From assembly GCA_027704905.1 (NCBI GenBank), contig CM051007.1, positions 16,144,686-16,208,685 on the forward strand: a stretch of 64,000 bases of DNA, written 5' to 3'. Shown piece after piece: positions 24,646 to 36,296 of this stretch; positions within the stretch are counted from its first letter, which is position 1, and each line of letters opens with the position of its first letter. The notes beneath the pieces are model-generated. The model saw nothing but the letters and a program-made list of their open reading frames with translations, was not told the origin of the DNA and ran no database searches. The stretch comes from Muraenolepis orangiensis. Its lineage: Eukaryota; Chordata; Actinopteri; Gadiformes; Muraenolepididae. A program made the position numbers and the translations under genes.

Positions 24646-25769
24646 GGTGGTCCTACTGCATTTCGCGTTATAGATCCTTATAAATATATTTTATTAAAAT
24701 TAATATAGCCTATTACTTGCAGACAGTGCTTATAAGTAATAAAATAGAAGGCTATAGTGAAAATGCCATAAGTAGGTTGTATGTTGTATGTATCATGTTA
24801 TATGATAGTTTTGCATTTTATACATGGATTTTCTTTTTAACAACTAACTTGTACCCTTTATTTCTTATTTTTCTCTTATGTATTTGGTAAAGGTAATAAA
24901 CCATCAAATCAATTGATTTGTCCGAATCAGGCATCATACATACATTTTTTATCTGATGTTTTATTTGTTGTGTGCTTTGCTTGGCCCTTTTATGAATACT
25001 CAGGAACCTGAAAAAAGTATTTTTAAATCCTTAACTATCAAGTTCATAAAGACATATTCACAATAAATAATAATTTAATTATAATAAGACTTGACTATTC
25101 ATTTAAGAGTTTGAAATCTATTTAGGCCAACTTTTTTCAAGTCGAGGTATTGAAGAGGTAAAACATGTTTAAATTATTTCAGTATTTATTTTCAATTCTG
25201 AATGCTATCAATAGCACCCTTCAAATATGTTGAAAAATTGTTTAAATTACAATAGACTTATATCAAAATCATACAACAAAAATAGATTTAGAACATATTT
25301 TAACTGTTAGATTTTGCAAGTCCACCAAGGAGGTTGGACAAGAGAAAAATACAAATGGCAGAGCCATTTGGTATTTGAAATAATATTTTGAAATCACTGT
25401 TGCTTTATTTACACAACAGTATGTTTTGTATTTTAAGCATGGATAACTCAAAATTAGGTGTTACAGAAAATGTTGTCCAATTCTGCAATGTCCCATCTAC
25501 ATCAGCAACAATAGCCAGCAACACATGTCCCAATAAGGTCATACATGGTGTGGAGGTATTAAAGTTGCACTAAACAAATGTATGTTCAAAGTTTTCAAAC
25601 CTCCAGGTTGTTGCCAAATTGTAAACCTTGAAAGTAAAGAAAGAAATGCGATTGTGAAAAGAATTGGAACAGCAGCATTTATTGAGGCAGCATATACACC
25701 AAAAATGGTCCCCATTTAAAACAAAATATCACGCACAGCATCGATGTAGCAACACATATAATGGATACC

Positions 25770-26531
25770 TTAACATAAAAGGCAGCCTCTCTTGTCACCC
25801 ACCTCCTTCCCTTCCTCCCTCCCTCCCACCTCCCTCTCAGAACCTACGGAGGACTCGTCCTTGCACTGACTCAGCACCTCCTCCATCTTCTTCTGGATAT
25901 CCTGCACCCTCTCAGCCCACTTCTTGGTCACCATCTCCTCGTCATCCTCTGTGACCGCCGTGTAGGCCATGAGCGCAACCAGGCCCATGTGGAAGAGGAG
26001 GCGCAGGTGAGAGCAGCGGTGCTCCATGATGTTGCGGTCGCGGTCGCAGTGCTCCAGGTACACCAGCAGGAGGGACCGGCCGAAAGAGGTCTTTATGCCC
26101 ATCACGCCACGGTAGAAGACGTCGAGGCTCATGTCCGCCTTGTCCCGCTCGTAGATCTTCTGGAACTCGTCCATGTGGCGGCCGGCGGCATCCGGGTCCT
26201 TCTTCGCCCGGGCCACCATGTTGGCGAAGGCGTCATACTGGTGCTTGATGAACTCCTCGGGCTTGCCAAAGGTCTCGTAGACTTCGTTGATCTGGATCTG
26301 CCGGAGACACTGGCGGTTCTTCTCCGAGATGGTCTCCAGCTGGCCGTGCAGCTCCTGGAAGTCCTTGTCCATGGGGTGGGACTCGTCGTCCAGGAGGCCC
26401 TTACGCACCACCCCGACCAGGGAGGACACGATGCCGAAGAGAGGGTTGATGGAGGAGGCGAAGGAGGCGACCTTCTCCACGCAGTACAACACTTTGATCG
26501 CCACCTTCTTCACCTGAGCGGCATCCGCCAT
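25770..26531 (-). CDS. rpz: Rapunzel-like protein, copy A
   Basis: A single coding exon of 253 residues, starting at MADAAQVKK. An in-frame ATG 33 codons upstream is less likely, because 'tctacag' before 'ACTCTAAG' looks like the acceptor of a spliced 5' UTR exon. The protein matches my memory of the teleost rapunzel family, named for a zebrafish fin-overgrowth mutant; its biochemical role is unknown to me. Residues 22-44 are hydrophobic (ASFASSINPLFGIVSSLVG). A helical, charged middle carries ISEKNRQCLRQIQ, and a second hydrophobic stretch spans about 178-193. The tail is acidic and Glu/Gly-rich and ends in CLLC. A minus-strand AATAAA is at 25683-25678. KRIT1 lies downstream on the same strand. 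Its paralogue at 36580-37380 differs at about 22 positions. Confidence 0.78.
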   Translation of the reverse strand: MADAAQVKKVAIKVLYCVEKVASFASSINPLFGIVSSLVGVVRKGLLDDESHPMDKDFQELHGQLETISEKNRQCLRQIQINEVYETFGKPEEFIKHQYDAFANMVARAKKDPDAAGRHMDEFQKIYERDKADMSLDVFYRGVMGIKTSFGRSLLLVYLEHCDRDRNIMEHRCSHLRLLFHMGLVALMAYTAVTEDDEEMVTKKWAERVQDIQKKMEEVLSQCKDESSVGSEREVGGREEGKEVGDKRGCLLC

Positions 26532-27765
26532 GGCTCCTGCTTCACAGCCGCTCAGCTGCCGTTTACTTCGAGAACTGGAAGTGTGGCTTAGAGTCTGTAG
26601 ACAGAACAGAACACATACACAGTGGTGCATTGGTTTTCTTCCTTGTAAGTAGGCCTATTTCAAACAACAATCGAAAATTAAAGGAATACTTTGACAGTTT
26701 TCAACCAGGTTTGTTTTTGTACAATGTGGGTAGTGTATGAAAATGAACAATGATCAATTCCCCTCCATTTGAACAGCATTCAGTTTTGAAAATGTGTTCA
26801 TCAGCAGAACTTTAGCTGACTTTTGACGGCTCTAGGACTGTTCTTCCAACTGTTGTCCTCTGGTCATGAAGCACAATTCAAAAACAATTTAAAATGTTGT
26901 TGTGCCTTTCTACAGCATAGACAGCCCCATTTTATGAAAAGCCCTACTTTCCAGCAGAAAAATACTTCTTTAACGTGACGTGTCTTGATTGAAGTAGGAT
27001 AGGCCTATAGGCCATCTCTTATTAGCCCACACACTTCAGTTAGCACAGTGTGTTAACCCCACCCACGCCTGCAGTAGATCTATTTAAGCAGTGCTCATTG
27101 CCGGATCGTTCCTTGAAGGCACCCCACAGGGTCTCACGGTTTGACAGTGGCGCGTGTTTTTTGGGTTTCGGTGTGACGTCTAGTAGTAAAGCTATTTTTG
27201 ACGGCTCACAGCACAAAACCACCGGAGATTAAACCAAGATTAAGATGAATATGAATCCACTTTATTAACATTATGTAAATTATTCCATTGATGGATGTTC
27301 AAAGTAGGCCTAAGTCACTATAGGTTGCATAATAGCCTAAACTACAGCTTCACCTTTCTTTATAGAACAAATAGAGGCCTACCATCTTGTGGTGGGAGGG
27401 GGAGTAAATCCACCATATGTTTAGGCTTATATGCATCTTAATTCCCTGCAGCATAAGCAAAACTATTTGAACAAACAACAAGGAGGCTCAAAAAGAAAAC
27501 CCATTATTAGTTATTTTTGTGATGGAAGCTTAACAAAATTCTGAAATGGAATCTCTAACTAAATTGAATTGATGGAATTAATCATCTCTATCAGGGTTGG
27601 AGTTATAATCTGAGCTTTGTGTCGTAAATAGCCAACGTTAGGGGCGGAGATAAATAGACAGCGACAGAGACAAAGAGACAGACAGACAGACATTGGTCAT
27701 CGGGTGGTCCAACTAGTAAAAACCAAAAAATAATAATTTTTGTTGCAGAGAGCGAAATATTCTAC

Positions 27766-27780
27766 TGCGCCCCCTGGTGG
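27766..27780 (-). promoter_or_regulatory. CTCF-like motif
   Basis: The minus strand reads CCACCAGGGGGCGCA, a close match to the CTCF core. It lies about 1.2 kb upstream of the rpz-like copy A start and has an identical partner at 38700-38714 in copy 2. Such motifs also occur inside dispersed repeats, so function is unproven. Confidence 0.4.
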
Positions 27781-28108
27781 CTTGGTGGTGAAATGCAGAC
27801 CCGATAACAAGGTGCGTAATTCTTTCGGAATTTTTTTTTTCTTTTAGGCTACTTATCTAGTTTACGTTAATAACTCACATTGACAATTAGCATTATATGT
27901 GATTAAAATAAATTGTTAATAGGCGAACCACAAGATATGTACAATTGTATTGCTTTAAGTTTCATGGGAGCTTAGGCCCTCCTTATGGGAGCTCGGCTCC
28001 CATGTAACTTGAACTCTTAAAATCTATTAAACATGACAAGACAAGTTATTAACTGTTGCTCTCCCTAGATAGCAGTGACAGTGTAGTTGCCAATGCAAGG
28101 TGTGATCA

Positions 28109-29204
28109 AGCGTCGTTTATTTGCTCCTGTCGGACCGCCGCCAGGTGGTGAGGATGGGCAGCACCACCTCAGAGCCACTGACCCTCAACACGGGAGCCCC
28201 CCAGGGATGCGTGCTGAGCCCCCCAGGGATGCGTGCTGAGCCCTCTGCTCTACTCCCTCTACACCCACGACTGCATGGCTATGCACAGCTCCAACGTCAT
28301 CGTCAAGTTTGCTGATGACACAACAGTGATGGGCCTGATCGCCAGCAACGACGAGACAGCCTACAGGGAGGAGGTTGGATAGCTGGAGCAGTGGTGCCAG
28401 GGGAACAGCCTCGCCCTCAACGTCAAGAAGACCAAGGAGCTGATCGTGGACTACAGGAAGTAGAGAGGAGAGCACGGCCCTATCTCCATCGACGGTGTTG
28501 CAGTAGAGAGGGTCAGCAGCTTCAAATTCCTCGGTGTGCACATCTCCGAGGACCTCACATGGTCCACGCACACCACACACGTGGTGAAAAGGGCCCAACA
28601 ACACCTGTATTTCCTCAGGCGTCTGAGGAAATTCAGCATGGGCCCCCACATCCTGAGAACATCCTACACCGGGACAATCGAGAGTGTTCTTACAGGATTT
28701 ATCACCACCTGGTACGGGAACTGCACCGCACTGGAGCGCAGAGCGCTTCAAAGGGTGGTGCAGACGGCCCAGTATATCGTTGGAGGTGAGCTCCACTCCC
28801 TCCTGGATATATACAACCAGCGGTGCGTGGCAAAGGCCAAACGCATCATAAAAGACATTGCTCACCCCAGCCACAAACTTTATTCACTTTTACCGTCAGG
28901 CAGACGATACCGCAGTATCAAGTGCCGTACAAATAGACTCAGAGATAGCTTCCACAGTCAGGCCATCAGGCTGCTGAACAAGGGCGTATAGCATATAACA
29001 ATGTTTATTTTATTACATTGATTTATATATACATTTTGCTCTTTTTCTGTGCTGATATATTGCATTTTATAAATTGCATTTTTACTTTTATATATTTATA
29101 TTTTATAGTCTGTCTGTCGTCGGGTATTGCACAGAAGATTTTCACTCACTGCTTTATACTTCTGTAAACTGTGGAGTGACAATAAACTTGACTTGACTTG
29201 ACTT
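28109..29204 (+). pseudogene. 5'-truncated LINE (Jockey/L2-CR1-like group), reverse transcriptase remnant
   Basis: Encodes the C-terminal half of a non-LTR reverse transcriptase, from LSDRRQVVRMG through the VKFADDTT catalytic motif to SQAIRLLNKGV, then a 3' end with ACTTG repeats. It is dead: in-frame stops lie near 28380 and 28461. A 22-bp tandem duplication at about 28196-28239 ('gagccccccagggatgcg' core) shifts the frame. The insert is bounded by TGATCA on both sides (28103-28108, 29204-29209), and the other duplicate copy has the empty site with one TGATCA near 39155. It therefore inserted after the duplication. Confidence 0.88.
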
Positions 29205-30112
29205 GATCACACCCACCCATACAACACAAGCAAGCAACAGGTAACAAGCCTGTTTATCAGGAAAGATAACACAATGAATATTGGGTAGGCCAGTGGCTGT
29301 GTCTTAGCTCGTAGGCTTTCCTCTTTACAAGTGACGTTGTTTATCCTTGATAAGGATACTCCTTTTTTAACAAACACATCCAAGTTGCGTTATTAAATAT
29401 AGCAACACTGCAGGACGCTCCCGAATTATTTGTTTGGATGAGAGTGATGTCATTTCCTGAGTCTCAACTAAACAATCAATTATTGGACTTATGCTTTCTC
29501 TTTCACATGTTCCGAGCATGTTGGATTTACCATCAGGCGGAACTGCGCTCATCCGACCCGTTATAACCGTCTAATAGTCCTACTAACTGTGGATTCCTCC
29601 TAGGCTTTCTTACCTGAGAGAGAACAGTGGATGTCGCTTTGTCCACGGCTCTCCGTCGACATCCGCTGTCACACGTTTCCTTCCACCGTTTTTCTCTCTC
29701 TCTCTAATCAGATAATGGGTCCACCTACTAGTAGTACGAGTAAGTACTTGTACTTACTCGTAAGGCTCGTATTTGTAAGTAAGGCTCGGAATTTGACGTG
29801 AGTTGATTGGCTACAGCGGGGGAAAGGGGATGTGGTGGTTTGGTGTGGTCCACATCATCACAGCCACACCTTCCTAGAGTCTGTGTTGGTTTGGAAGGAA
29901 GTACGCAGTGGCCGTATTAGATTAGATTAGATTCAAATGTATTGTCATTGCACAGCACAGCACAGTGAAAATAATTTAGCATTTAACCAGAGTGCAAATG
30001 TTGCAGTAAAGTGCATGGTAATATATCATTTACAGTTTACAGTTGGTAAAAGACAGCAACAACAGTTCTAAGGTTACTTATAGAGTATGTGTGAGATATG
30101 AGCATAATAATA

Positions 30113-30545
30113 CTTAAGCAGGTGACCTAGCAGTACGACATTGTGTTATTCATCTTGTTAAAATGAATACTTGTGAACTGCTGTATTTTTATGTTTGCGT
30201 ACCCCAGTGTTATGCTATTGTCTGCTTCAACTAATGTACACCTTGTAAGTCGAAAAATGTAATACGTATATATATATATGTAAGTAAGTATAAGTATTTA
30301 ACAGGTAGTGATCAGGGGTATGCAATTATGGAAAAACAGGATAAATATATATAAATGTATATACAGCAGGTAGTGAGCAGGGATATTTCATCCTGTATAA
30401 CACAAGTAAATCAGCCAATGAGCGCAGGTCTAGGACGTAGGTCTAATCGATTAGGCCTATGTCACACTTTCTGCTTCCGGAACGTTAAAAATCGCCGAGC
30501 AGTGCACTTCCGGTAGTTACCCCAGATACGTGACCAACTTATCGG
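30113..30545. other. Spacer between the duplicate copies
   Basis: No gene. At about 30445-30537 it carries one arm of the repeat also found twice in AK2 intron 4 ('taccccagatacgtgac', 'cacttccggtagttac'). The hAT element inserted at the end of this arm. Confidence 0.6.
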
Positions 30546-31573
30546 TAGAGGTGGGACGATCGATCGGCTTCCGATCATTATCGGCCGATTTTGAAGAAAA
30601 ATGCGCAATCGGAGAATGCCGATCTTGCTTTAATGTTGCCGATTTCATAGCCGATCCTGCACGTGAGAAACACGTGAGCTCATCTCTTTACCAGCGAGTA
30701 AAACACGTGGGGCCCCGCCTCTTTTCTGTGATACTCGCCCTGCCTCAACATGTCAGCGGTGTCTACAGTGTGGAGTTTCTTCAAAGTGTGTGATACAGAT
30801 GTAACATTTGCCATCTGTAATGTGTGCAAAGAGAAAATATCTCGTGGAGGAAGCAAGGTAAAAAATTTCAACAAGACAAATTGAATAAGACACCTGAAAA
30901 CCCATCACCCAGCGCAGCATGGCGAGTTTGTTAAATTGACCGTGGAGAACGAGAACTCCAGGAATGCATGATGGATGAAACGGTTCTATAATACAGGGCT
31001 TCCCACCCTTTGTTGTGCCACGGACCGGCAGATACATGAAAAAAATCTCGCGGACCGGTTGTCAATTATCGCGGACCGGTTGTCAAACAAAACGGCAGGG
31101 CTCGATTTCAGTATAAACGCGCATGTACGCGGAGCGCCGTAACACAAACCCCGGCTCGTTCGCGACCGACACGTCACTAGCGCGTAGTCTCTTTAGTAGC
31201 GCGTGTACCTGAAAGTCTCTCGTTATGCCGCCGATATATATTTAATCTATATATATAGATTATACCGCTATATAATATCTCTATATATAGATTAAACCGC
31301 CCGCCGTTCACCTATACTCAAATTATTTGAGTCAAATATGATGATAAACACACAGCTGTTTCGCCGCCCGGCAGTAACACCTCCACGGCCCGGTACCGGT
31401 TCGCGGCCCGGCGTTTGGGAACCCCTGCTATAATAGCCAGCTATAGCAGCAATACACTGTAGACCGCTATAGCTGCAAAAAAAATAAAAAATCGGTGATC
31501 GGTGATCGGTGGGGCAGATATTTCTCATTGTGATCGGTGATCGGTGGCAAAAAACGTGATCGTCCCATCCCTA
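30546..31573 (+). mobile_element. Non-autonomous hAT transposon with BED-finger remnant
   Basis: A 1028-bp element with terminal inverted repeats: tagaggtgggacgatc at the left and the reverse complement of tagggatgggacgatc at the right. A perfect 8-bp target-site duplication CTTATCGG lies at 30538-30545 and 31574-31581, as expected for hAT. From an ATG at 30750 a BED-type zinc finger is legible (CNVCKEKI then RHLKTHH) but is broken by a TGA at 30882-30884. A second element is nested inside at 30994-31427. No transposase catalytic part remains. Confidence 0.9.
30994..31427. mobile_element. Nested hAT-type MITE, 434 bp
   Basis: Starts 'cagggcttcccaccc' and ends 'gtttgggaacccctg', with subterminal repeats of 'cggaccgg'/'cggcccgg'. 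A perfect 8-bp duplication CTATAATA flanks it at 30986-30993 and 31428-31435. It sits inside the larger hAT element, so it is the younger insertion. Its centre holds a palindromic 'ctatatatag' stretch (about 31240-31300). Confidence 0.9.
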
Positions 31574-32209
31574 CTTATCGGTGTTCCAATCCAGGGGCTG
31601 CAGCCTTTTAGGGCGCATTTGAAGACTGATTACGTCACAGCAGCCTTGGAAGCAAGGCTGGGTCTTTGTCTATTGCATCCTATACCATGTCAACATTGGC
31701 GATTATAAATATTGTGACACAAATGGTGTGGGACGACTGTACACGACTAGCAGTAATCTTGTCTAACTATGCTGAATGAACTTTTAATTGTAAGTCGCTT
31801 TGGACAAAAGTGTCTGCTAAATTAATGTATTGTAATGCAAGACCTCCCATATTAATGTTATTATAAAGTACTCCCATTAGAAACTGAATCCCTATGTACC
31901 CTGTAGAAACTCAACCCCTTACCCCGACGGTGGGAATGGCATGCTCTACTGCTCTCCACAGGCAGAGGCTGTCTACCTCATGAAGTCATAGGGATGGGAT
32001 GCTAAATGTTTGAATCCAAACATTAAATTGTCTGTTAAATTGTCCGCATTGCCAACAGGCCTGGGCCAACACTAAAAGACATTGCACATTTCGTAAACTG
32101 CCTTTGGGGCGTCTCCCTGCGTTGGTGCAAATGTGAGTGCAGGCGGTGGTGCGTACTTTAAGGTCTAAGGCCAGCAGCATCCTGGAGGTGACGGAGGAGA
32201 AGTGCACGC

Positions 32210-32212
<3 letters not shown>

Positions 32213-32275
<63 letters not shown>
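32213..32275. repeat. (CA)n array replacing KRIT1 exon 4 sequence
   Basis: In copy 1 the matching place holds exon 4 and a short CGCACA-rich tract at 22758-22797. In copy 2 a pure CA array abuts the surviving end of the exon. Confidence 0.9.
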
Positions 32276-32278
<3 letters not shown>

Positions 32279-32730
32279 TCAACGCAAAGCCATGTGGAAC
32301 AACACTGCTGGGAATGGGGGATGTGGGAATGGGCATGGGGGGGCTTACCTTTGACACCGGCACAATGAAGAGAGACACCTCTTTGGTGTCATTGTCACCG
32401 TTAAGGGTGAATTTCTTCATGTGCACCACACGCTTCCCTGGATTGAAACAAATTAATGAAAAATTAATAGCATGTATGTATGTAATGCATAAAAGAGGTC
32501 CATTTAGCAAATGTACTCAATCTTTTTATACTTTAATCTGCTTCAAATAGCCAGAGGTTATGCTATAACAAAAGTAGGACTGCTGGATCAAAGCTTATAT
32601 TGGACAAAGCTCACCCATGAGGCCTTGGTTATTGGATATGGGCTTGGTCATTTCATCGACATAGTCCAAAATAGATCTGGTTCGGTCTCCCCCGGCAAGG
32701 ATCTTGGTTGCCATCAGAACTTTCTTTCTT

Positions 32731-33101
32731 CAGATTCAGATTCAGATTCAGATTACTTTAATAATAATCCCGAGGGAAATTAAGGTGCAACAGTTGACAC
32801 AGGGGGAATAAATGCACACACAAAAATACTAATACCTAAGCTAAAAAACAAAACAACAACTAACTAAATAAAACTATTATAAACAAAAATATAGTTAAAA
32901 TAATTCTAAATGAAATCTAAATGTATTGATAAATGAAGATACATTTACAGTATTATTACAGTAATACGTAGGTATATACAATACACAACAATACGTATAG
33001 TGCAAATTGGCAGTAATAATATATTAATAAATAACTCAACTGAAAAGTGAAAAGTGAATTAGGATTTGAAATAGAATTTACAGTGCAAAGTTACAATTTT
33101 G
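32731..33101. mobile_element. Retroelement tail insertion in KRIT1 pseudogene exon 2
   Basis: A (CAGATT)n start leads into 'actttaataataatcccgag' and 'ggaaattaaggtgcaacag', a 3'-end motif common in fish non-LTR elements, then AT-rich sequence. It interrupts the exon relative to copy 1 (site near 23300). The family is not certain. Confidence 0.65.
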
Positions 33102-34042
33102 TCTCCTTCCCCTCCAATGGAACTTCTATCAACAGGATCTTTACGAGAACACATGGATTTTGCACATCAATGCTTTGAGAAACAGGCGATCTATGAAATG
33201 TGTTTCGTGATTATTGCCTTTTCATTTACGTCACACCAGGTTTCACTAGACTTGAATGCTAATGGCTACAAAACTGTAGAATAAAGATGAAAATGCATTC
33301 ATTTCATTCCACATCTACATCTACATGCTTTTTGAAGAAGTAAACAAAGTCTTTGTGAATAGGTATTTCGGTGAACTCAGACAGGACCATTTGAACAATA
33401 CAATTACCTCATATGATTTCGCTCTGTATTCCTTTGAACTTAGGCTGACTTGATTCTTTGGGCGAATGACCACGAACACCTCTTCGAGGTTGTCTTGGTT
33501 GCCCATGGTGTCTCCTTCAGATTCAGATTTAGATTTGGTTTAGTGGCACATAAGGTACAGTATAAGGTACAGTGTACAATGTACAGTAAGATGTTATAGC
33601 CAGCTCCAAATGTGCTCAAACTTAGAAGAATTACAAAATACCCCAAAAAAATGATACATATGTACATATTTACATACTTACATGCAGTCTTCACCTCATA
33701 AGTTGTGGAAGGAAACTAATCGCTCTGTTTATTTTCCCCCCAGTTACAGTTAAAACACAAAGTTGTAACACGTCCACAAGTTATAACTGAAAATAAGTCT
33801 GTATTTTCTCGTCTGGAAAGATGTTGTTATATTGAATCATAAGCTCTTAAAAACCAGCCGGATCATGGATAACTTTTGTCACTTTACAAAAAGAGACACT
33901 TCATCTTACCTAAGTTGTATATTGTCAAACGCATCGAGTACAAGATCGAAGAAAGTTCATTTTAATATCTATATATTCCATTGTTAAACGACGACATCGG
34001 TCCTATTTATCTCAAAAGGGGGATCTTTTTCTCGTATGTATA

Positions 34043-34952
34043 ATAATAATAATAATAATAATAAATTATATTTATAATGCACTTTTAATTTGCATGGGCA
34101 AAACTCAAAGTGCTACAGAGTAAAAATGGTTTAAATAAAACAGAATAAAAGCAGCGACGTTTACGCCGGCATGGCAAGCTGGACAAGCTTTTCAGCATCT
34201 GATAGACTGAGTGTGGGACGGAGTTTAGCAATATTTCTGAGGTGGTAGAAGGAGGTCTTGCATGTTTGTTTGATGTGGGCCTCAAAGGTCAGGTGAGGAT
34301 CCATTTTAACACCCAGATTGGTGACAGTTGATGAGAGTGAAATGTTCTGACCGGAGAAGGTGATGCTGGTGATGGAGGATGAAAGGACCTGATGTGGAGT
34401 GCCAACTAGAATGGCTTCAGTCTTGGAGCTGTTTAATTGAAGGAAGTTTTGCTTTATCCACACCTTTATCTCCTCCAGGCATGTGGTTATGTTGGATGAT
34501 GGCAGAGGTGCGGAAGGGGTTGGGTTTGTTCTGATGTAGAGCTGCGTGTCATCAGCATAGCAATGGAAAGATATTCCATGCCGGCTGATGACACGACCAA
34601 GGGGGGACATGTATACGGTGAAAAGGGTGGGGCCGAGGACTGATCCTTGAGGGACACCACAGTTCACAGAGTGTGTTTGTGATTTTGCCGCTCCCAAGGT
34701 GACGTGCTCAGTCCTCCCGGTGAGATATGAGGTGAACCAGTTTAGGGCAGAGTCAGAGAGTCCAATTGTCGAGCGAAGACGATGTACAATGTTACAATGT
34801 TATGTACAATGTTATGGTCGACGGTGTCAAATGCTGCAGTTAGATCCAGGAGGATGAGGAGGGATGGAGATCCGGTGTCAGCTGTCATCAGCAGGTCATT
34901 GGTCACCCTGACTAATATATAAAATAATATATAATAATATATAAATAATATA
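34043..34952 (-). mobile_element. LINE fragment (Rex1/CR1-like reverse transcriptase)
   Basis: On the minus strand, 34697-34161 encodes a reverse transcriptase piece with GVPQGSVLGP and the catalytic YADDTQLY, then an FSGQNISLSSTVTNLGV stretch. A (TAT)n 3' tail lies at 34043-34065. Copy 1 has the empty site near 24531, so this is a post-duplication insertion. It is truncated at both ends and not autonomous. The sub-family is inferred from the motif style only. Confidence 0.82.
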
Positions 34953-35050
34953 TAAAAGGCCTTATTTAGTTAATCGGTCAGTGTGTTGCCGACAGCAGGG
35001 AAACCAGAAGGAAACTAAAGAGGGACACATTGGGTGCTTCGTGTTGACAA

Positions 35051-35069
35051 CAGCGCCCTCTGTCGGTGG
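35051..35069 (-). promoter_or_regulatory. CTCF-like motif (weak), duplicate copy
   Basis: Identical to 24627-24645. Confidence 0.2.
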
Positions 35070-35485
35070 GGTGGTCCTACTGCATTTCGCGTTATAGATC
35101 CTTATAAATATATTATATTAAAATGAATATAGCCTTACTCATATTACTTGCAGACAGTGCTTATAAGTAATAAAATAGAAGGCTATAGTGAAAATGCCAT
35201 AAGTAGGTTGTATGTATCATGTTATATGATAGTTCTGCATTTTATACATGGGTAAAGGTAATAAACCATCAAATCAATTGATTTGTCCGAATCAGGCATC
35301 ATACATACACTTGTTATTTGATGTTTTATTTGTTGTGTGCTTTTGCTTTATTATCAAGTTCATAAAGACATATTCACAATAAATAGTAATTTAATTATAA
35401 TAAGACTTGACTGTTCATTTAAGCGAAGTTTTAAATTTATTTAGCCCAGCTTTTCTCAAGTCGAGGTATTTAAAAACATATTTTA

Positions 35486-36296
35486 TGGTGCCCTCACACC
35501 ATAGCGATCACCAGTTGCGAATAAAACAGTCGTCATGGAACGCAACTCACACGCAACTAATAGGTTTTATAAGTTTGAAGTACGCAACAAGCACGCAGGT
35601 GATCGCAGACACACGCAGAGTTCGGAAATTTTGAACATGTTCAATAATTCTCTGCGAATGCCTGTGATCAATGTATACGCAACAGGTACGCTACGCACGC
35701 AACAGGTACGCAACTCATAAGTTATGGACGCAGGTCCAAATTTGAGGTATCTGACCAGGTTTTGGGGTCACTTTTATCTGATTTCTTGAGGTCGGAGTAG
35801 CGACCGGTATTAGACCGGCGAGTGACGCGGGATAGGCAATGAATCTGGATTTCCGAGACATCGGCGTGACGATTCCGTCCAGAATGTACCAAAGTACAAA
35901 GTAGCCACCATAAAGTACGACGTACGACCTAACAAAGGGGTAACAGGACGCCAGCGTATATATAACCCCAGGTGAGGTGATTAGTAATCAGCCACGGCAA
36001 TTGTTGACAGGTGTGTGTGCGCCGCCAGCGCACGCGGCTTGGCCACGCCCCCTGCCAACCACCGTAACCGTGACATTTATAGGTTTTTATCACGTGACCA
36101 ATATTCGCAAATACCACTCAACTAGCACGCAGGTCAAACGCAACTTGTAAGTTTTGAACGCAACTCACACGCAACCCATAGGTCGAATAGGTTACAAATT
36201 GACAAAATTGTTGATTTCGGTTGCGTTTGGTGCGTATACAAATATTTTTACACGCAACTCATAGGTTTCAGCATACGCTATGGTGTGAGGGCACCA
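35486..36296. mobile_element. Inverted-repeat DNA element, 811 bp, TTA target site
   Basis: The ends are perfect inverted repeats (TGGTGCCCTCACACCATAGC at the left). They are flanked by TTA on both sides (35483-35485, 36297-36299), which suits a PIF/Harbinger-type element. The interior has many short direct repeats of 'acgcaactca' and 'acgcaacaggtacg' near both ends and no intact transposase. It is absent from copy 1 (site near 25170). Confidence 0.85.

Larger units (their letters stand above)
32165..33506 (-). pseudogene. KRIT1 5'-fragment pseudogene (exons 1-4)
   Basis: A copy of the first four KRIT1 exons without the rest of the gene. Exon 1 (33506-33408) keeps its ATG and donor but lacks one codon. 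Exon 2 (33138-32615) is split by an insertion of about 370 bp in the codons of its basic stretch. Exon 3 (about 32433-32350) has a 4-bp deletion that shifts the frame. Exon 4 has lost its 5' two-thirds and acceptor, replaced by a (CA)n array at 32213-32275. It cannot encode KRIT1. The promoter region is also duplicated, so a non-coding or truncated transcript is possible. Confidence 0.92.

Noticed and set aside
25989..26591. A 200-codon plus-strand open frame opposite rpz-like copy A, and its twin at 36838-37440
   Set aside because: Both are antisense shadows of the rpz-like coding exons; the strong third-position bias belongs to the minus-strand frame.
26531..26630. The upstream in-frame ATG of rpz-like copy A (and 37480-37599 in copy B) as the true start
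   Set aside because: An acceptor-like pyrimidine-CAG site sits between it and MADAAQ, and the extra residues (Ser/Cys-rich) look like translated intron or UTR.
28185..28874. Minus-strand open frame opposite the LINE, and its twin at 41313-41999
   Set aside because: Shadow of the reverse transcriptase frame; the sense strand shows the RT motifs.
32165..33506. A second functional KRIT1 gene
   Set aside because: A split exon 2, a 4-bp frameshift in exon 3, a missing exon 4 acceptor and no later exons.
34022..34990. Possible endogenous retrovirus in copy 2
   Set aside because: The catalytic motif style, truncated ends and (TAT)n tail indicate a non-LTR LINE. There are no LTRs and no gag or env.
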